A stretch of 57,563 bases of DNA, taken from Pseudoalteromonas sp. P1-9 (GTDB taxonomy: Bacteria; Pseudomonadota; Gammaproteobacteria; Enterobacterales; Alteromonadaceae). The DNA is taken from positions 1-57,563 of the forward strand of contig NZ_LKBD01000033.1 of the NCBI RefSeq assembly GCF_001399975.1. Reading direction: 5' to 3'. Below, piece by piece: positions 18,120-28,149 of this stretch (within the stretch, counting starts at the first letter, position 1; the number at the start of each line of letters is the position of its first letter). Both the position numbers and the translations under genes were made by a program. The notes below the pieces were generated by a model. That model made no database searches. It worked only from the letters and a program-made list of their open reading frames with translations, and was not told the origin of the DNA.

Positions 18120-19080
18120 GATTATGGATCCCTTTTTCAATTAATAACTGGTCGAGTTTGTCGACCAATTGTTTAGTCGGTTTAGCGGTAACTTTTAAAT
18201 AATACCAATTTGTTTTCGCAAATGACTGGCATTTTACGGCATCTTTTTCTGTCATTAATATTACACCGTCTAGTGCGGCAAAATCACTTTCACTGTATGT
18301 ATGATGATCTTTAAAAATAGTATGTCCGTGCACCAGAATATTCTGCTCGTTTACACTTTGCTCAAAGCGACTTGGATTACCTATTGCGCTCACTAAGTGA
18401 ACTGGGTTGTCTAAATTGGCAACTTTTTGCCCATCAATTATGCCATATACTCCATCTACCGCTAGCTGGTAACCGTTATCCACTGCTGTGCCATTAGTAA
18501 TGGTTAAATCAACATGTTTTAGTCTGCTTTTCGCTTCGCGAAGTGGACCTGCTGGCATCACAAAACCATTGCCAAATTGACGTTTCCCATCAACAATGCA
18601 AAGCTCTATAGCACGCGCCATTTGGTAATGTTGCAATCCATCATCAGCAATAATCACATCAGGGTTAATGCGCTTCTTTAAATAATCGATGCTTAAATTT
18701 CGATTTGGGCACACTACAACCGGTGCACCTGTGCGAACAGCTATCAACTTAGGTTCATCACCACATATTTCGGGCGATATGCCATCTGTCACTAATAAAG
18801 GTTGGCTTTGAGTTTGACCACCATAGCCACGTGAAATAACCGCAACAGATAATCCTTTTTGCTGCAAATAATCAACAAGAAACAAGGTAAATGGTGTTTT
18901 GCCTGTGCCACCTACCGCAATATTACCAACAACAATGACTTTTGGTTTATCAGTCGCCAATTGTAATCTTCGCTTGCGACAGAAGCGATATAACGTAATT
19001 AGGTAAAACAGCGCGCTTAGCGGTAATAAAAGCCAAGTAATACCAAATTTTTGATACCAGCTTTTTTCAATCACATTCAT
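18109..19080 (-). CDS. lpxK: Tetraacyldisaccharide 4'-kinase
   Basis: Phosphorylates the lipid A precursor at the 4' position at the inner membrane. It is 323 aa (E. coli 328). The N-terminal membrane anchor ([16 protein letters not shown]) is followed by the Walker [18 protein letters not shown] near residue 52. The ISRGYGG and [18 protein letters not shown] segments are typical of LpxK. The ATG overlaps the msbA stop by one base (TAATG). The order comEC-msbA-lpxK-ycaR-kdsB agrees with E. coli (ycaQ missing). Confidence 0.97.
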   Translation of the reverse strand: MNVIEKSWYQKFGITWLLLPLSALFYLITLYRFCRKRRLQLATDKPKVIVVGNIAVGGTGKTPFTLFLVDYLQQKGLSVAVISRGYGGQTQSQPLLVTDGISPEICGDEPKLIAVRTGAPVVVCPNRNLSIDYLKKRINPDVIIADDGLQHYQMARAIELCIVDGKRQFGNGFVMPAGPLREAKSRLKHVDLTITNGTAVDNGYQLAVDGVYGIIDGQKVANLDNPVHLVSAIGNPSRFEQSVNEQNILVHGHTIFKDHHTYSESDFAALDGVILMTEKDAVKCQSFAKTNWYYLKVTAKPTKQLVDKLDQLLIEKGIHNHGV

Positions 19081-20813
19081 TAGTCATTAGCCTGCATTTT
19101 TTGCAGTGCTAAATAGGCACCTTGCTTATCAATTAGCTCAGCGTGCGAACCCGACTCGATTATTTGCCCTTTATCTAATACATAAATGACATCAGAGTTT
19201 TCAATCGTTGATAAACGGTGCGCAATAACAATCGACGTGCGCCCTTTCATTAAATCGTTTAACGCATGTTGAATTAATTTTTCTGACTCAGTATCGAGTG
19301 CTGACGTAGCTTCATCTAAAATCAAAATTGGCGCGTTTTTAAGCAGCGCTCGTGCGATAGCAATACGTTGACGTTGTCCGCCAGATAACATTACGCCATC
19401 TTCACCGACAATGGTTTGTAAACCTTCTGGTAAGTCTTTTACAAATTCCCAAACGTGCGATTGCTCAACAATTTTTTGCAGCTTTTCAGGGGTGATATCA
19501 CCTTTAAAACCGTAAGTGATATTGTTCTCGATAGTATCATTGAATAACACAACTTGTTGCGACACGATGGCAAATTGTTCGCGCAACCAAGTTAAATCAA
19601 AGGTATTAACCGATAGCCCGTCGAGTTTGATATCGCCATTAGTATAGGTATCGTAAAAACGTGGTAACAGGTTAGAGAGTGTTGATTTTCCTGAGCCTGA
19701 ACGGCCAACTAAGGCTACTGATTGCCCAGGTTTAATATCCATCGACAGTTCGTTTAAAATATTGCGCTCGGTATTTGGGTAGGCAAACGACAAGCCCTCG
19801 ATTGTGATATGGCCCTGACATTTTTCCAGCGTTTTTGAGCCGGTGTCTTTTTCATTTTCCAAATCTAAGATATCAAAAATACTTTTTGCAGCTGCAATAC
19901 CACGCTGCAGTTCAACATTCACATTTGATAGCTGTTTTAACGGGCGTAGCATCATCATCATTGCGGTTAATAAGCTAACGAATGCGCCTGTAGAAATAGG
20001 TTCAACAAGGTTAAAGCCAATTGCAGCCAACACCATGGCGATGGCAGATGCAGCAATAATTTGAATACTGGCAACGCTCAGCGCTTTCGTCGCATCCATT
20101 TTTACTCGCTGTTGGCGATTACGGTTATTTACATCGGCAAAACGCTGCTGTTCAATCTCTTGACCACCAAATGAATGAATTACTTTATGCCCTTTTACCA
20201 TTTGTTCTGACGCACGTGTTACGCCCCCCATGGCATCTTGAATACGTTTTGCAATAACACGAAAGCGTTTAGACACGATTGAGACAATGCCTGCAACAAT
20301 GGGCACGACTAAAATAAACAACAATGATAATTGCCAGCTGGCAATCAACATATTGATCACTAAGAAAACAACAAACGCCCCTTCTCGCACTATGGTGATC
20401 AAGGCTTTTGTTATCGCTGTTTGTACTTGCTCTGCATCAAAGGTAATTTTTGAAATTAATTCACCGGTTGAATGCTGATCGTGAAATGACACCGGTAAAT
20501 GAAGCAACTTAGCAAACAATTCTTTACGAATTGCCATCACTACATGTGAGCCCACATTAGCTAAACAGTAACTTGAAACGAAGTTAAACACACCGCGAAA
20601 TAGCACCAATAAAATCACCACAACCGGTGCCCACTTCATCACCTCTTGATTTTTCGCCGTCAAACCTTGCTCAATAAACGGGTCCATTAAATAAACAAAT
20701 AATCCGTCCATTGCGGCATAGCCTAACATTCCAATAATGGCGAATGTGGCTGCGAGTTTATGCGGTTTGACGTAGGTTAATAAACGCTTGTAGTAATCAG
20801 ATGAGGTTGTCAT
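19080..20813 (-). CDS. msbA: Lipid A flippase MsbA
   Basis: Homodimeric ABC exporter that flips lipid A-core across the inner membrane. It is 577 aa (E. coli 582). The N-terminal half has six membrane segments. The nucleotide-binding domain shows Walker A GRSGSGKSTLSNLLPRFY near residue 373, signature LSGGQRQRIAIARALL, Walker B ILILDEATSALD and the His switch IAHRLSTIE. It is directly coupled to lpxK, and comEC lies 69 bp upstream, which fixes the MsbA assignment among the many similar ABC exporters. Confidence 0.96.
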   Translation of the reverse strand: MTTSSDYYKRLLTYVKPHKLAATFAIIGMLGYAAMDGLFVYLMDPFIEQGLTAKNQEVMKWAPVVVILLVLFRGVFNFVSSYCLANVGSHVVMAIRKELFAKLLHLPVSFHDQHSTGELISKITFDAEQVQTAITKALITIVREGAFVVFLVINMLIASWQLSLLFILVVPIVAGIVSIVSKRFRVIAKRIQDAMGGVTRASEQMVKGHKVIHSFGGQEIEQQRFADVNNRNRQQRVKMDATKALSVASIQIIAASAIAMVLAAIGFNLVEPISTGAFVSLLTAMMMMLRPLKQLSNVNVELQRGIAAAKSIFDILDLENEKDTGSKTLEKCQGHITIEGLSFAYPNTERNILNELSMDIKPGQSVALVGRSGSGKSTLSNLLPRFYDTYTNGDIKLDGLSVNTFDLTWLREQFAIVSQQVVLFNDTIENNITYGFKGDITPEKLQKIVEQSHVWEFVKDLPEGLQTIVGEDGVMLSGGQRQRIAIARALLKNAPILILDEATSALDTESEKLIQHALNDLMKGRTSIVIAHRLSTIENSDVIYVLDKGQIIESGSHAELIDKQGAYLALQKMQAND

Positions 20814-20882
20814 GGTGCTAACTTGAATTTATTTGCGCCTATTGTATAGCGCTATGATGCAAAACCCAAGAATTTCGCAGTG

Positions 20883-23126
20883 TTAATCAACGAGAAACCA
20901 GTAATTTTGCTGTTTTGCATAACTAAGTGTATACCCGCTTGATGTAACCTCTATTTTGACTGCGCCGCGTGAGGTTGTTAGCTGCTTGGTACCATATTCG
21001 GCATAACGCGTAACAACCGCCAAACTTGGTAATCGCCAACGATTATATGCATTCACCGAATGAACTACCCAACGTGGTTGTGTTTTATCAATAAAGCCCT
21101 CGGTTGATGAACTATTACTGCCATGGTGGGGCGAAATAAGCACATCGATATTCTGAATGCTCGGCTCCGCTAACAATGTGTTTTCCCGCTCAGCCTCAAT
21201 ATCGCCTGTTAATAACAGTTTAAATTGGCCACTTGTGATAAGTAGAACACAGGAACTGTTATTATCACTGTGTACTGTATGAGGCGCCGCAAACGACTTA
21301 AACCTTACATTTTCTAACCAATTTGCATTTATATTACAGGCTTTTTCAAACCCACTTATCGTTGAAAAATAACCAGCATGCCGTAAATCGGTTAACCCAC
21401 CACTGTGATCATTATCATCGTGACTTATCACTGTTTTGATTAAGGTCAAACGGTTAATCGCTAAGGTGGGTAACACCAGATGATTAAAATAGCTGAAGTC
21501 TTGATATCGCGCGCCTAAATCATAGAGTACCGCTTCACCTTGTTTACTTATGATCACCGATAAGCCATGACCCACATCCAATATACGTATTGTCAGGTTC
21601 GGTTCTTTATTAAGAGCATGGACATAATAAAATACTAGAATAGGTAATGTTAGCAACGCGCTTCGATAGTAATAAAGCAACAATAAAACAGTGGCGATTG
21701 TCAGCATTATTAACTGCCAACTGATTGGAGGCACATAATGCCATGTTATATGTTCTCCAACACGCTCGATATAATTGATAAGTAATTTCAATAGCGCATC
21801 AAGCCAACGATACGGAGTTGAGAAAGAAAACGCATAATCAACTAACACCACACAAAGCATTAATGGCATGACAAATAAAGAAAACAGCGGAATTGCTAAA
21901 AGATTTACAAAAACACTAAATACACTGGTGCCGTTAAAAAAGAACACAGTCAACGGCGTTAACGTGATGCTAATTACCAATTGAATAAATGCAAGTTGAT
22001 ACAAAGGATGCTTTATTCGCCACTTTTTTGTCAAATCAATGGCCACTAGAATGCTGGCAACTGCGATAAATGAAAAATAAAACCCCGCACTTAACAACAC
22101 AAATGGGTTAACTAATATAACCAGCAATAGCGCGCACAATAATGCCCGCTTACTGGTATAACTGCGATTTACAAATAAGCATAAGCACACTAATACGATC
22201 ATAATAAATGCACGTATTGCTGAGGTAGCATAATCAGCAGCATGCAGATAAGTTGCGCACACCGCTATGGCAATAAAATAAGGTACAATTCTAAGTGTAT
22301 TGTGAGATGAAAACTTGCTCACAAGTAATAGCGCTAATTTTCCTAACCAAAATGAAAAGCCGAATACAATCGCCATATGTAGGCCAGAAACTGCAAATAA
22401 GTGTGCAATTCCTAAATTGCGAATTGCGCTTTTAATATTTTCAGGCATTGCACTTGTATCACCAAATAATACACCTCGATATAGCCAACTATAGTGAGAT
22501 AAACTCCCCAGATTAGTAATGTGCGACGGCGCAGCTCGTGTTAGCACAGCAAAATCATCACTTTTTGAAACACTGCCTTTGTACTTTAATCCCACATAAA
22601 AATTATGTAAGCGCCTGTCAAACAAGCCCTCATTTAACCTTGGTTTAATTGGCTTGAACTTGGCACGTATTGATATGGTGTCGCCCACTTTGGGGCTATA
22701 CTGAGTATTGATTGCTCGAGATATATAAACTTGTGTTCGCATTAACGCATAAGGCTTTAAATTCGTATTGGCAATTTTTGTTGTTTTAACAATTAGACGG
22801 TCATTAAATTGATAGTTATCTATTTGCTCTATAACGCCGTGCAGTATTTGTTTTTGTTGTAACTCGTCGTAGCTTAGGTTGCTGCTATAAACACAGTGAT
22901 AATATAAAATGGGGTAACTAGCACCGACTAGTAGCGTGATTATCGAGTAAAATTTGGCGATGTTCTTTGCTGTAATAACGACGATGACTAGTACAACCAG
23001 TATAATTGTCGAAAAAAAGACTAGCGTATTGAAGAAAAATAGTGACAATATGCAGCCAACAACAAAGCACACTATGCTTTGCCAAAAAGGAAGATGTAAA
23101 CCGCCATGCCAAAAAAAACGATCCAA
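20883..23126 (-). CDS. comEC: DNA uptake channel protein ComEC/Rec2
   Basis: Inner-membrane channel for single-stranded DNA during natural transformation. It is 747 aa. The N-terminal membrane segments and DUF4131-like region are followed by the competence domain (AVSGLHMAIVFGFSFWLG near residue 245, then many membrane helices). A C-terminal metallo-beta-lactamase-like domain carries SHDDNDHSGG around residue 570 and SPHHGSNSSS. The ORF opens with TTG (23124-23126), inside the start of the divergent DUF2062 gene, overlapping it by 21 bases. A later start is possible, so the N-terminus is uncertain. It is first in the operon with msbA, as E. coli ycaI. Confidence 0.9.
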   Translation of the reverse strand: MDRFFWHGGLHLPFWQSIVCFVVGCILSLFFFNTLVFFSTIILVVLVIVVITAKNIAKFYSIITLLVGASYPILYYHCVYSSNLSYDELQQKQILHGVIEQIDNYQFNDRLIVKTTKIANTNLKPYALMRTQVYISRAINTQYSPKVGDTISIRAKFKPIKPRLNEGLFDRRLHNFYVGLKYKGSVSKSDDFAVLTRAAPSHITNLGSLSHYSWLYRGVLFGDTSAMPENIKSAIRNLGIAHLFAVSGLHMAIVFGFSFWLGKLALLLVSKFSSHNTLRIVPYFIAIAVCATYLHAADYATSAIRAFIMIVLVCLCLFVNRSYTSKRALLCALLLVILVNPFVLLSAGFYFSFIAVASILVAIDLTKKWRIKHPLYQLAFIQLVISITLTPLTVFFFNGTSVFSVFVNLLAIPLFSLFVMPLMLCVVLVDYAFSFSTPYRWLDALLKLLINYIERVGEHITWHYVPPISWQLIMLTIATVLLLLYYYRSALLTLPILVFYYVHALNKEPNLTIRILDVGHGLSVIISKQGEAVLYDLGARYQDFSYFNHLVLPTLAINRLTLIKTVISHDDNDHSGGLTDLRHAGYFSTISGFEKACNINANWLENVRFKSFAAPHTVHSDNNSSCVLLITSGQFKLLLTGDIEAERENTLLAEPSIQNIDVLISPHHGSNSSSTEGFIDKTQPRWVVHSVNAYNRWRLPSLAVVTRYAEYGTKQLTTSRGAVKIEVTSSGYTLSYAKQQNYWFLVD

Positions 23127-23618
23127 AAGCTGTTACCTGATCATAATAAGATTAAGCAAAACAAAACGCTTAGTATTTTTGGCGATATGTTACACGATGC
23201 AAATTTATGGCATTTAAATCGACGCTCAGCGCGTGGTGCATTTGCAGTTGGGTTATTTTGGGCATTTATTCCAGTTCCTTTTCAAATGCTGCTAAGCGCA
23301 GCAATCGCGATTCCATTTCGCGTAAATCTCCCACTATCTGTTGCATTGGTTTGGATTACCAACCCTTTAACTATGGCACCGATTTTTTATTTTAACTACC
23401 TTGTTGGCTATTTGGTATTAGGGCAACAAAAGCAAGATTTTACCTTCCAAGCAAGCTGGCAGTGGTTTGTTGACAGCTTATCAAGCATTGGTCCTGCGTT
23501 TATGGTAGGCAGTTTAGTATGCGCAGCAGCAGCCTCCGCTATTGGTTATTTTGGTATTGATTATTTATGGCGCTATTCAGTGCTAAAACAATGGAAAGCA
23601 CGTAAAAACAGAGGCTAA
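23106..23618 (+). CDS. DUF2062 membrane protein
   Basis: 170 aa, uncharacterised. After a polar N-terminus come hydrophobic segments (ARGAFAVGLFWAFIPVPFQMLLSA and LVWITNPLTMAPIFYFNYLVGYLVLG, described here in two parts), then a third near the C-terminus (GPAFMVGSLVCAAAASAIGY). The G-x-F-x-x-F-P-x-P-x-Q and TNPLT features fit DUF2062. AAGGAAG lies 12 bases before the ATG, rather far. It is divergent from comEC and convergent with dnaE2. Divergence from comEC is a common arrangement in related genomes, from memory. Its function is not known. Confidence 0.82.
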   Translation: MPKKTIQKLLPDHNKIKQNKTLSIFGDMLHDANLWHLNRRSARGAFAVGLFWAFIPVPFQMLLSAAIAIPFRVNLPLSVALVWITNPLTMAPIFYFNYLVGYLVLGQQKQDFTFQASWQWFVDSLSSIGPAFMVGSLVCAAAASAIGYFGIDYLWRYSVLKQWKARKNRG

Positions 23619-23671
23619 AGACGTTTAACTTGGCATAAGAAAAGCATTAACTGCATATTCTCATTTAAGTA

Positions 23672-26600
23672 CTAATGAAACTCCCGAGATTTCGCGGCTA
23701 ATTTATCTAACTTATCAGTTAGGTCGATAAGTTTGCCTGCAATAATATGAATAACATCGCCTTCTCGTTCTAATACTCCTTTAACTTGTAAAATTTTCGC
23801 CCCAAGAAATGCTTTTTTCTGTTCGTGTGATGTGCCCTGCCACACGACCACATTGATATTTCCTGTCGCATCTTCAAGCGTAATAAACGTCACGCCAGCA
23901 GCAGTGCCCGGCGCTTGTTTTCCTGTCACAACGCCAATCACTGTCACTAATGATTTATGTGTTTTTCCTGTTAATTCATTCGCCTTACAAAACGATGGTA
24001 ATACTCCCTCAGCTTCTAATAAGTCAATTGGGTGTAAACCAAGGGAAAACCCGGTTGATTGATAATCTTCAACGACATTATCTAATTCACTGGGTGCTTG
24101 GTTAAACGACACTGCTGGCCTTTGCTCTGTTGTCTGATTAGTGTTAAAGCCGTTAAAGAGTGGTAAATCACTTTCACTGTTCATAATCTGCCAACGTGTT
24201 GCAAAGCGGTTGCCTGCAAGCACAGATAAAGCGTTGGCACTGGCAAGTTGTGCTAATAATCGCGCTTTAACGCCTTGTTGTTTAAGCTGTTCAATACTTT
24301 CATAGCCTGTTTTAGGTCGCTGGTCGATAAGCTGTTCAATATCAGATGCAATCACACCTTTAATAATACAAAAACCGATTTGTAATACACCTTCTTTAGT
24401 AATTGTATGTTGATAATGTGAGTGATTAACACATACCGGAGCAATTTCAATATTGTGTCGTTTTGCATCTTGCAGTAACTGCGACACACTATAAAAACCA
24501 AGAGGCATGCTATTTAGTAAGGACGTATAAAACTCGACAGGATAATAGTGTTTAAGCCAAGCCGATACATATGCGAGCACAGCAAACGACGCCGAATGCG
24601 ATTCAGGAAAACCATACTCGCCAAAGCCACATATTTGTTGATAAAGGCGTTCTGCAAACTGCATTTGGTAACCTCGAGACAACATGCCATTTATCAGTTT
24701 TTGCTTAAACTTTTGTAATTCCCCTGACTTTTTCCAGCTTGCCATCGCACGCCTTAATTGATCGGCCTCACCGCCAGTAAAGCCCGCGGCGACCATGGCT
24801 ATTTTAATAACTTGCTCTTGAAAAATAGGCACGCCTAGCGTACGCGCCAATACTTCTTTAACCTCATTTGAGGGATATGAAATGGCCTCAATGCCATTAC
24901 GTCGTTTTAAAAACGGATGCACCATATCACCTTGAATAGGCCCAGGCCGCACTATGGCAATTTGGATTACTAAGTCGTAATAACTTGTCGGTTTTAGCCT
25001 CGGCAGCATGCTCATTTGCGCTCGCGATTCGATTTGAAATACCCCAACCGTATCGGCTTTTTGAATCATCTGATAAACCGCAGTATCATCGCTTACTCGG
25101 GTAATATCAGCGATAGACAATTGCCTTTGATGACGCATTTTAATTTCTTGAAAGCATTTGCGTATTGCATTAAGCATGCCCAAGGCTAAAATATCGACCT
25201 TTAATAAACCAAGGGTTTCTAAATCATCTTTATCCCATTGGATCACCGTACGTTCTTTCATCGCGGCATTTTCAACAGCAACCAGTTCATATAACGGGCC
25301 TGATGAAATAACAAAGCCTCCAACATGTTGTGATAAGTGCCTTGGAAATCCTAAAATTTGTTCCGTGAGCGATACAAAATGCTGCGCTTTATTTGATTGT
25401 GGGTCTAAACCCAGCTGCTGTAACTGCGTTTGCCAGTGCGTTGTTTTATCTCGACGATTGATATTTTTAATAAAGTATTCAAGCTTGCTGCTTTCAATAT
25501 CCAGCGCTTTACCAACCTCACGGATGGCACTTTTAAAACGAAAACTCACCACAGTAGCGGCTAATGCGGTGCGTTCTCTACCATATTTTTGATAAATATA
25601 TTGGATCACTTCCTCACGCCTTTGATGTTCAAAATCGACATCAATATCAGGCGGTTCATTTCGCTCTTTACTAATAAAACGCTCAAACAATACCGCTATT
25701 TGTCGCGGATCAACTGCGGTGATTTCAAGGCAATAACATACCACTGAGTTAGCAGCTGATCCCCGGCCTTGGTACAAAATGCCATTGTTTTTAGCAAACA
25801 TAACAATGTCATGAATAGTTAAAAAATAAAATGGATAATCCAATTCTTCAATTAATGCGAGTTCTTTATCAATGGTCGCCTGTATATCCGCTGTGATCCC
25901 TTCAGGAAAACGATGCGCAATACCCTGCTTCACTAACTGCCTTAAATAAGCCATTGCACTAACGCCTTTTGGCACTAATTCACTTGGATACTCATACCTC
26001 AGTTTATCAAGGTTGAAATGGCATCGGTTTGCAATAGCCGTCGTTTGCGCTAAAACATCAGATGAAAATAAACGTGACAACTTTTGTTTTTCACGTAATG
26101 CATATTCTTCATTGGAAAGTAGTTTTTGCCCTAATTGAGCGACTGTTTTACGTGTTTTAATGGCACTTAATACGTGCTGTAACGGCAACCTATTGGCTTG
26201 ATGCATCAGCGCATGACCACATGCCACAGGCGTTATATCGTATTGCGCTATCAAGCGTTGGCAGTGCTCCATATACTCTGACTCGTGCGCTAATAAAAAG
26301 CGTGTTAACCCCAACCATAAACGATCTTCATGGTGTTTTTTAAGCCAATGAGCCCAAAGATGATCAATATTTTCGCCCTTTGGTAGCCAAATAAAAAGAC
26401 AGTGCTTGATTGACATTAAATCCCATCGAGTCAGCAGGTAATTACCTTTTTCACTGCGTCGCCGTGCATTGGTGATTATTCGACACAATTCTGCATAAGC
26501 TTTTCTTGTTGGGCATAACAAAACGACTGTTAAACTATCTTCGAGCGTAAATAAGCTACCAACAATTAACTTAATTGCCCGTTTGTGGTTTTTAATCTCA

Positions 26601-26755
26601 CGATGTGCGCGCACAACTCCAGCAACAGAGCATTCATCTGTAATCGCAATATGGGAGTAACCAAGGTTATCGGCCGTGGCAACCAACTCTTCGGGATGTG
26701 ATGCCCCATGTAAAAAAGAAAAATTTGATTGGCAAACTAATTCTGCATAATTCAT
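23672..26755 (-). CDS. dnaE2: Error-prone DNA polymerase DnaE2 (ImuC)
   Basis: Second alpha-type C-family polymerase, used for SOS translesion synthesis together with ImuA and ImuB. It is 1027 aa, shorter than replicative DnaE (about 1160), the mark of DnaE2. The N-terminal PHP domain starts YAELVCQSNFSFLHGASHPEELV. The catalytic aspartates lie in PPDIDVDFEHQRREEV near residue 370. The FPESHSASFAVLAYVSAWLK segment and a C-terminal OB fold (LVTVIGVVTGKQAPG) complete it. The ATG overlaps the imuB stop (TAATG). It is last in the imuA-imuB-dnaE2 operon, under LexA. Confidence 0.96.
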   Translation of the reverse strand: MNYAELVCQSNFSFLHGASHPEELVATADNLGYSHIAITDECSVAGVVRAHREIKNHKRAIKLIVGSLFTLEDSLTVVLLCPTRKAYAELCRIITNARRRSEKGNYLLTRWDLMSIKHCLFIWLPKGENIDHLWAHWLKKHHEDRLWLGLTRFLLAHESEYMEHCQRLIAQYDITPVACGHALMHQANRLPLQHVLSAIKTRKTVAQLGQKLLSNEEYALREKQKLSRLFSSDVLAQTTAIANRCHFNLDKLRYEYPSELVPKGVSAMAYLRQLVKQGIAHRFPEGITADIQATIDKELALIEELDYPFYFLTIHDIVMFAKNNGILYQGRGSAANSVVCYCLEITAVDPRQIAVLFERFISKERNEPPDIDVDFEHQRREEVIQYIYQKYGRERTALAATVVSFRFKSAIREVGKALDIESSKLEYFIKNINRRDKTTHWQTQLQQLGLDPQSNKAQHFVSLTEQILGFPRHLSQHVGGFVISSGPLYELVAVENAAMKERTVIQWDKDDLETLGLLKVDILALGMLNAIRKCFQEIKMRHQRQLSIADITRVSDDTAVYQMIQKADTVGVFQIESRAQMSMLPRLKPTSYYDLVIQIAIVRPGPIQGDMVHPFLKRRNGIEAISYPSNEVKEVLARTLGVPIFQEQVIKIAMVAAGFTGGEADQLRRAMASWKKSGELQKFKQKLINGMLSRGYQMQFAERLYQQICGFGEYGFPESHSASFAVLAYVSAWLKHYYPVEFYTSLLNSMPLGFYSVSQLLQDAKRHNIEIAPVCVNHSHYQHTITKEGVLQIGFCIIKGVIASDIEQLIDQRPKTGYESIEQLKQQGVKARLLAQLASANALSVLAGNRFATRWQIMNSESDLPLFNGFNTNQTTEQRPAVSFNQAPSELDNVVEDYQSTGFSLGLHPIDLLEAEGVLPSFCKANELTGKTHKSLVTVIGVVTGKQAPGTAAGVTFITLEDATGNINVVVWQGTSHEQKKAFLGAKILQVKGVLEREGDVIHIIAGKLIDLTDKLDKLAAKSREFH

Positions 26756-28149
26756 TAGCTAAAAAACCCATGAATAAACCATTGTTTTTTTGGCGTACGA
26801 AAAACCCACAGCCACCGTCCACTCTCATCTCGTGCAATAAAATAATCACGAGCAACATTATTATTATCCCACCAACCTGTCACTATGCGTTCAGGACCGT
26901 GCGATATCGTGATCGGCTGAGTGAGCGCTACAGGTGAACGCAGCATAAAACTTGGCCGGATTAAATTCATTTGTGGCGCATTTGATAACGTATTGAATGT
27001 ATTTTCTTGGCTAGCTATTTCTGGCCTTAAATCATTATAGACAGTTAAGGTTTTAACCTGCTCCTGCCCAAGTTTTGCCTGTAATATTGCGGTTAATATT
27101 GCAGTATCAAAGCTTGAATTATGCTGTGAAAACAAGTCACCTTCTTCACCTAAATTAGATACAAGGTAATCGCTTTTTATAGTTAATGCGATAACGGGTG
27201 CTGGTAACTCGGTATTTTCTAAACGTAATAAAAAAAGCGTTAACCAGTGTTCAGCTCGATATTCAGCATGCGCTGACGATAGTTCAAATACCAAATTGGC
27301 TACTTCTCTAAAATGCAAAATAAGGGTCACTTGCTTTGCTAACTTACAAGTAGAGAGTAAAAAGGCTTGTTGTTGCTTTAATACAAGCAAAAGTGGTTTT
27401 TCAAGATACTTAGTGAGCGATACTTCATAATGTAAGGTTAGTTGTTTTTCAAAATGAGTATCAGGTATATAAAAAGTCACTCGATGCGGATATTGGCCTG
27501 TTAATTTACCTACATACATTACTAATTCACGTGAGTAGCGTTTAGCTAACTCATCAAGCGATACACGCAACAACTGCTTAAAGTGCGTAATCCCTACGCG
27601 GGTTAGCAAAGCAATTTCTTTTGTAGTGATATCAGCAAATTGTAATGACAATAACGCAAGCTGATTACGCGCATTTTGTTGGTTTGCAAAAATCACATTA
27701 GTACCCGCTTGTGCTAATGCTTTTGCCAACAATGGTGAAGATCCGCTTGCGAAATAATACTGAACTCCCAATGTTTTTAACTGTGTTTCAAGCACATGCC
27801 AATACTGATCACTATTGTTATATAAGGACTGCATACCATCACACGCTATCAGTAAACCTTTTGGCGGCATCATACAAATATCTGCAGTGTAGTTATAAAG
27901 TACACTGGCTATGCGCTTAAGCTCTGCCACTTCCACTTCTTCTTGATATGGGTAAACCGCCAGATCAGAGACCAATAAACTAGCTTGCCCTAACCCTTGC
28001 CCTTGCGTTAATCCTTTTTTTTTAGCCGCCGTTGAAAGTTGTACTAAATTACCTTGGTGATTGGCCAAGGCAATTACCTCAGTACTCGACATTGCAAATT
28101 GCGCATCAAGTTGTAACTGTGGAAAGTAAAGGTAAAGCCAATTTAACAT
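26755..28149 (-). CDS. imuB: Y-family polymerase-like mutasome protein ImuB
   Basis: 464-aa Y-family polymerase homologue that acts as the clamp-binding hub of the ImuA-ImuB-DnaE2 mutasome. The first catalytic Asp of active Y polymerases is replaced (YLYFPQLQLDA where active enzymes have an Asp-containing motif), and the SxDE motif is degenerate (LLIACDGMQSL). This agrees with known catalytic inactivity. EGDLFSQ near residue 338 is a plausible beta-clamp-binding motif of the QxxLF kind. It overlaps dnaE2 and imuA by one base at each side (TAATG). Confidence 0.93.
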   Translation of the reverse strand: MLNWLYLYFPQLQLDAQFAMSSTEVIALANHQGNLVQLSTAAKKKGLTQGQGLGQASLLVSDLAVYPYQEEVEVAELKRIASVLYNYTADICMMPPKGLLIACDGMQSLYNNSDQYWHVLETQLKTLGVQYYFASGSSPLLAKALAQAGTNVIFANQQNARNQLALLSLQFADITTKEIALLTRVGITHFKQLLRVSLDELAKRYSRELVMYVGKLTGQYPHRVTFYIPDTHFEKQLTLHYEVSLTKYLEKPLLLVLKQQQAFLLSTCKLAKQVTLILHFREVANLVFELSSAHAEYRAEHWLTLFLLRLENTELPAPVIALTIKSDYLVSNLGEEGDLFSQHNSSFDTAILTAILQAKLGQEQVKTLTVYNDLRPEIASQENTFNTLSNAPQMNLIRPSFMLRSPVALTQPITISHGPERIVTGWWDNNNVARDYFIARDESGRWLWVFRTPKKQWFIHGFFS

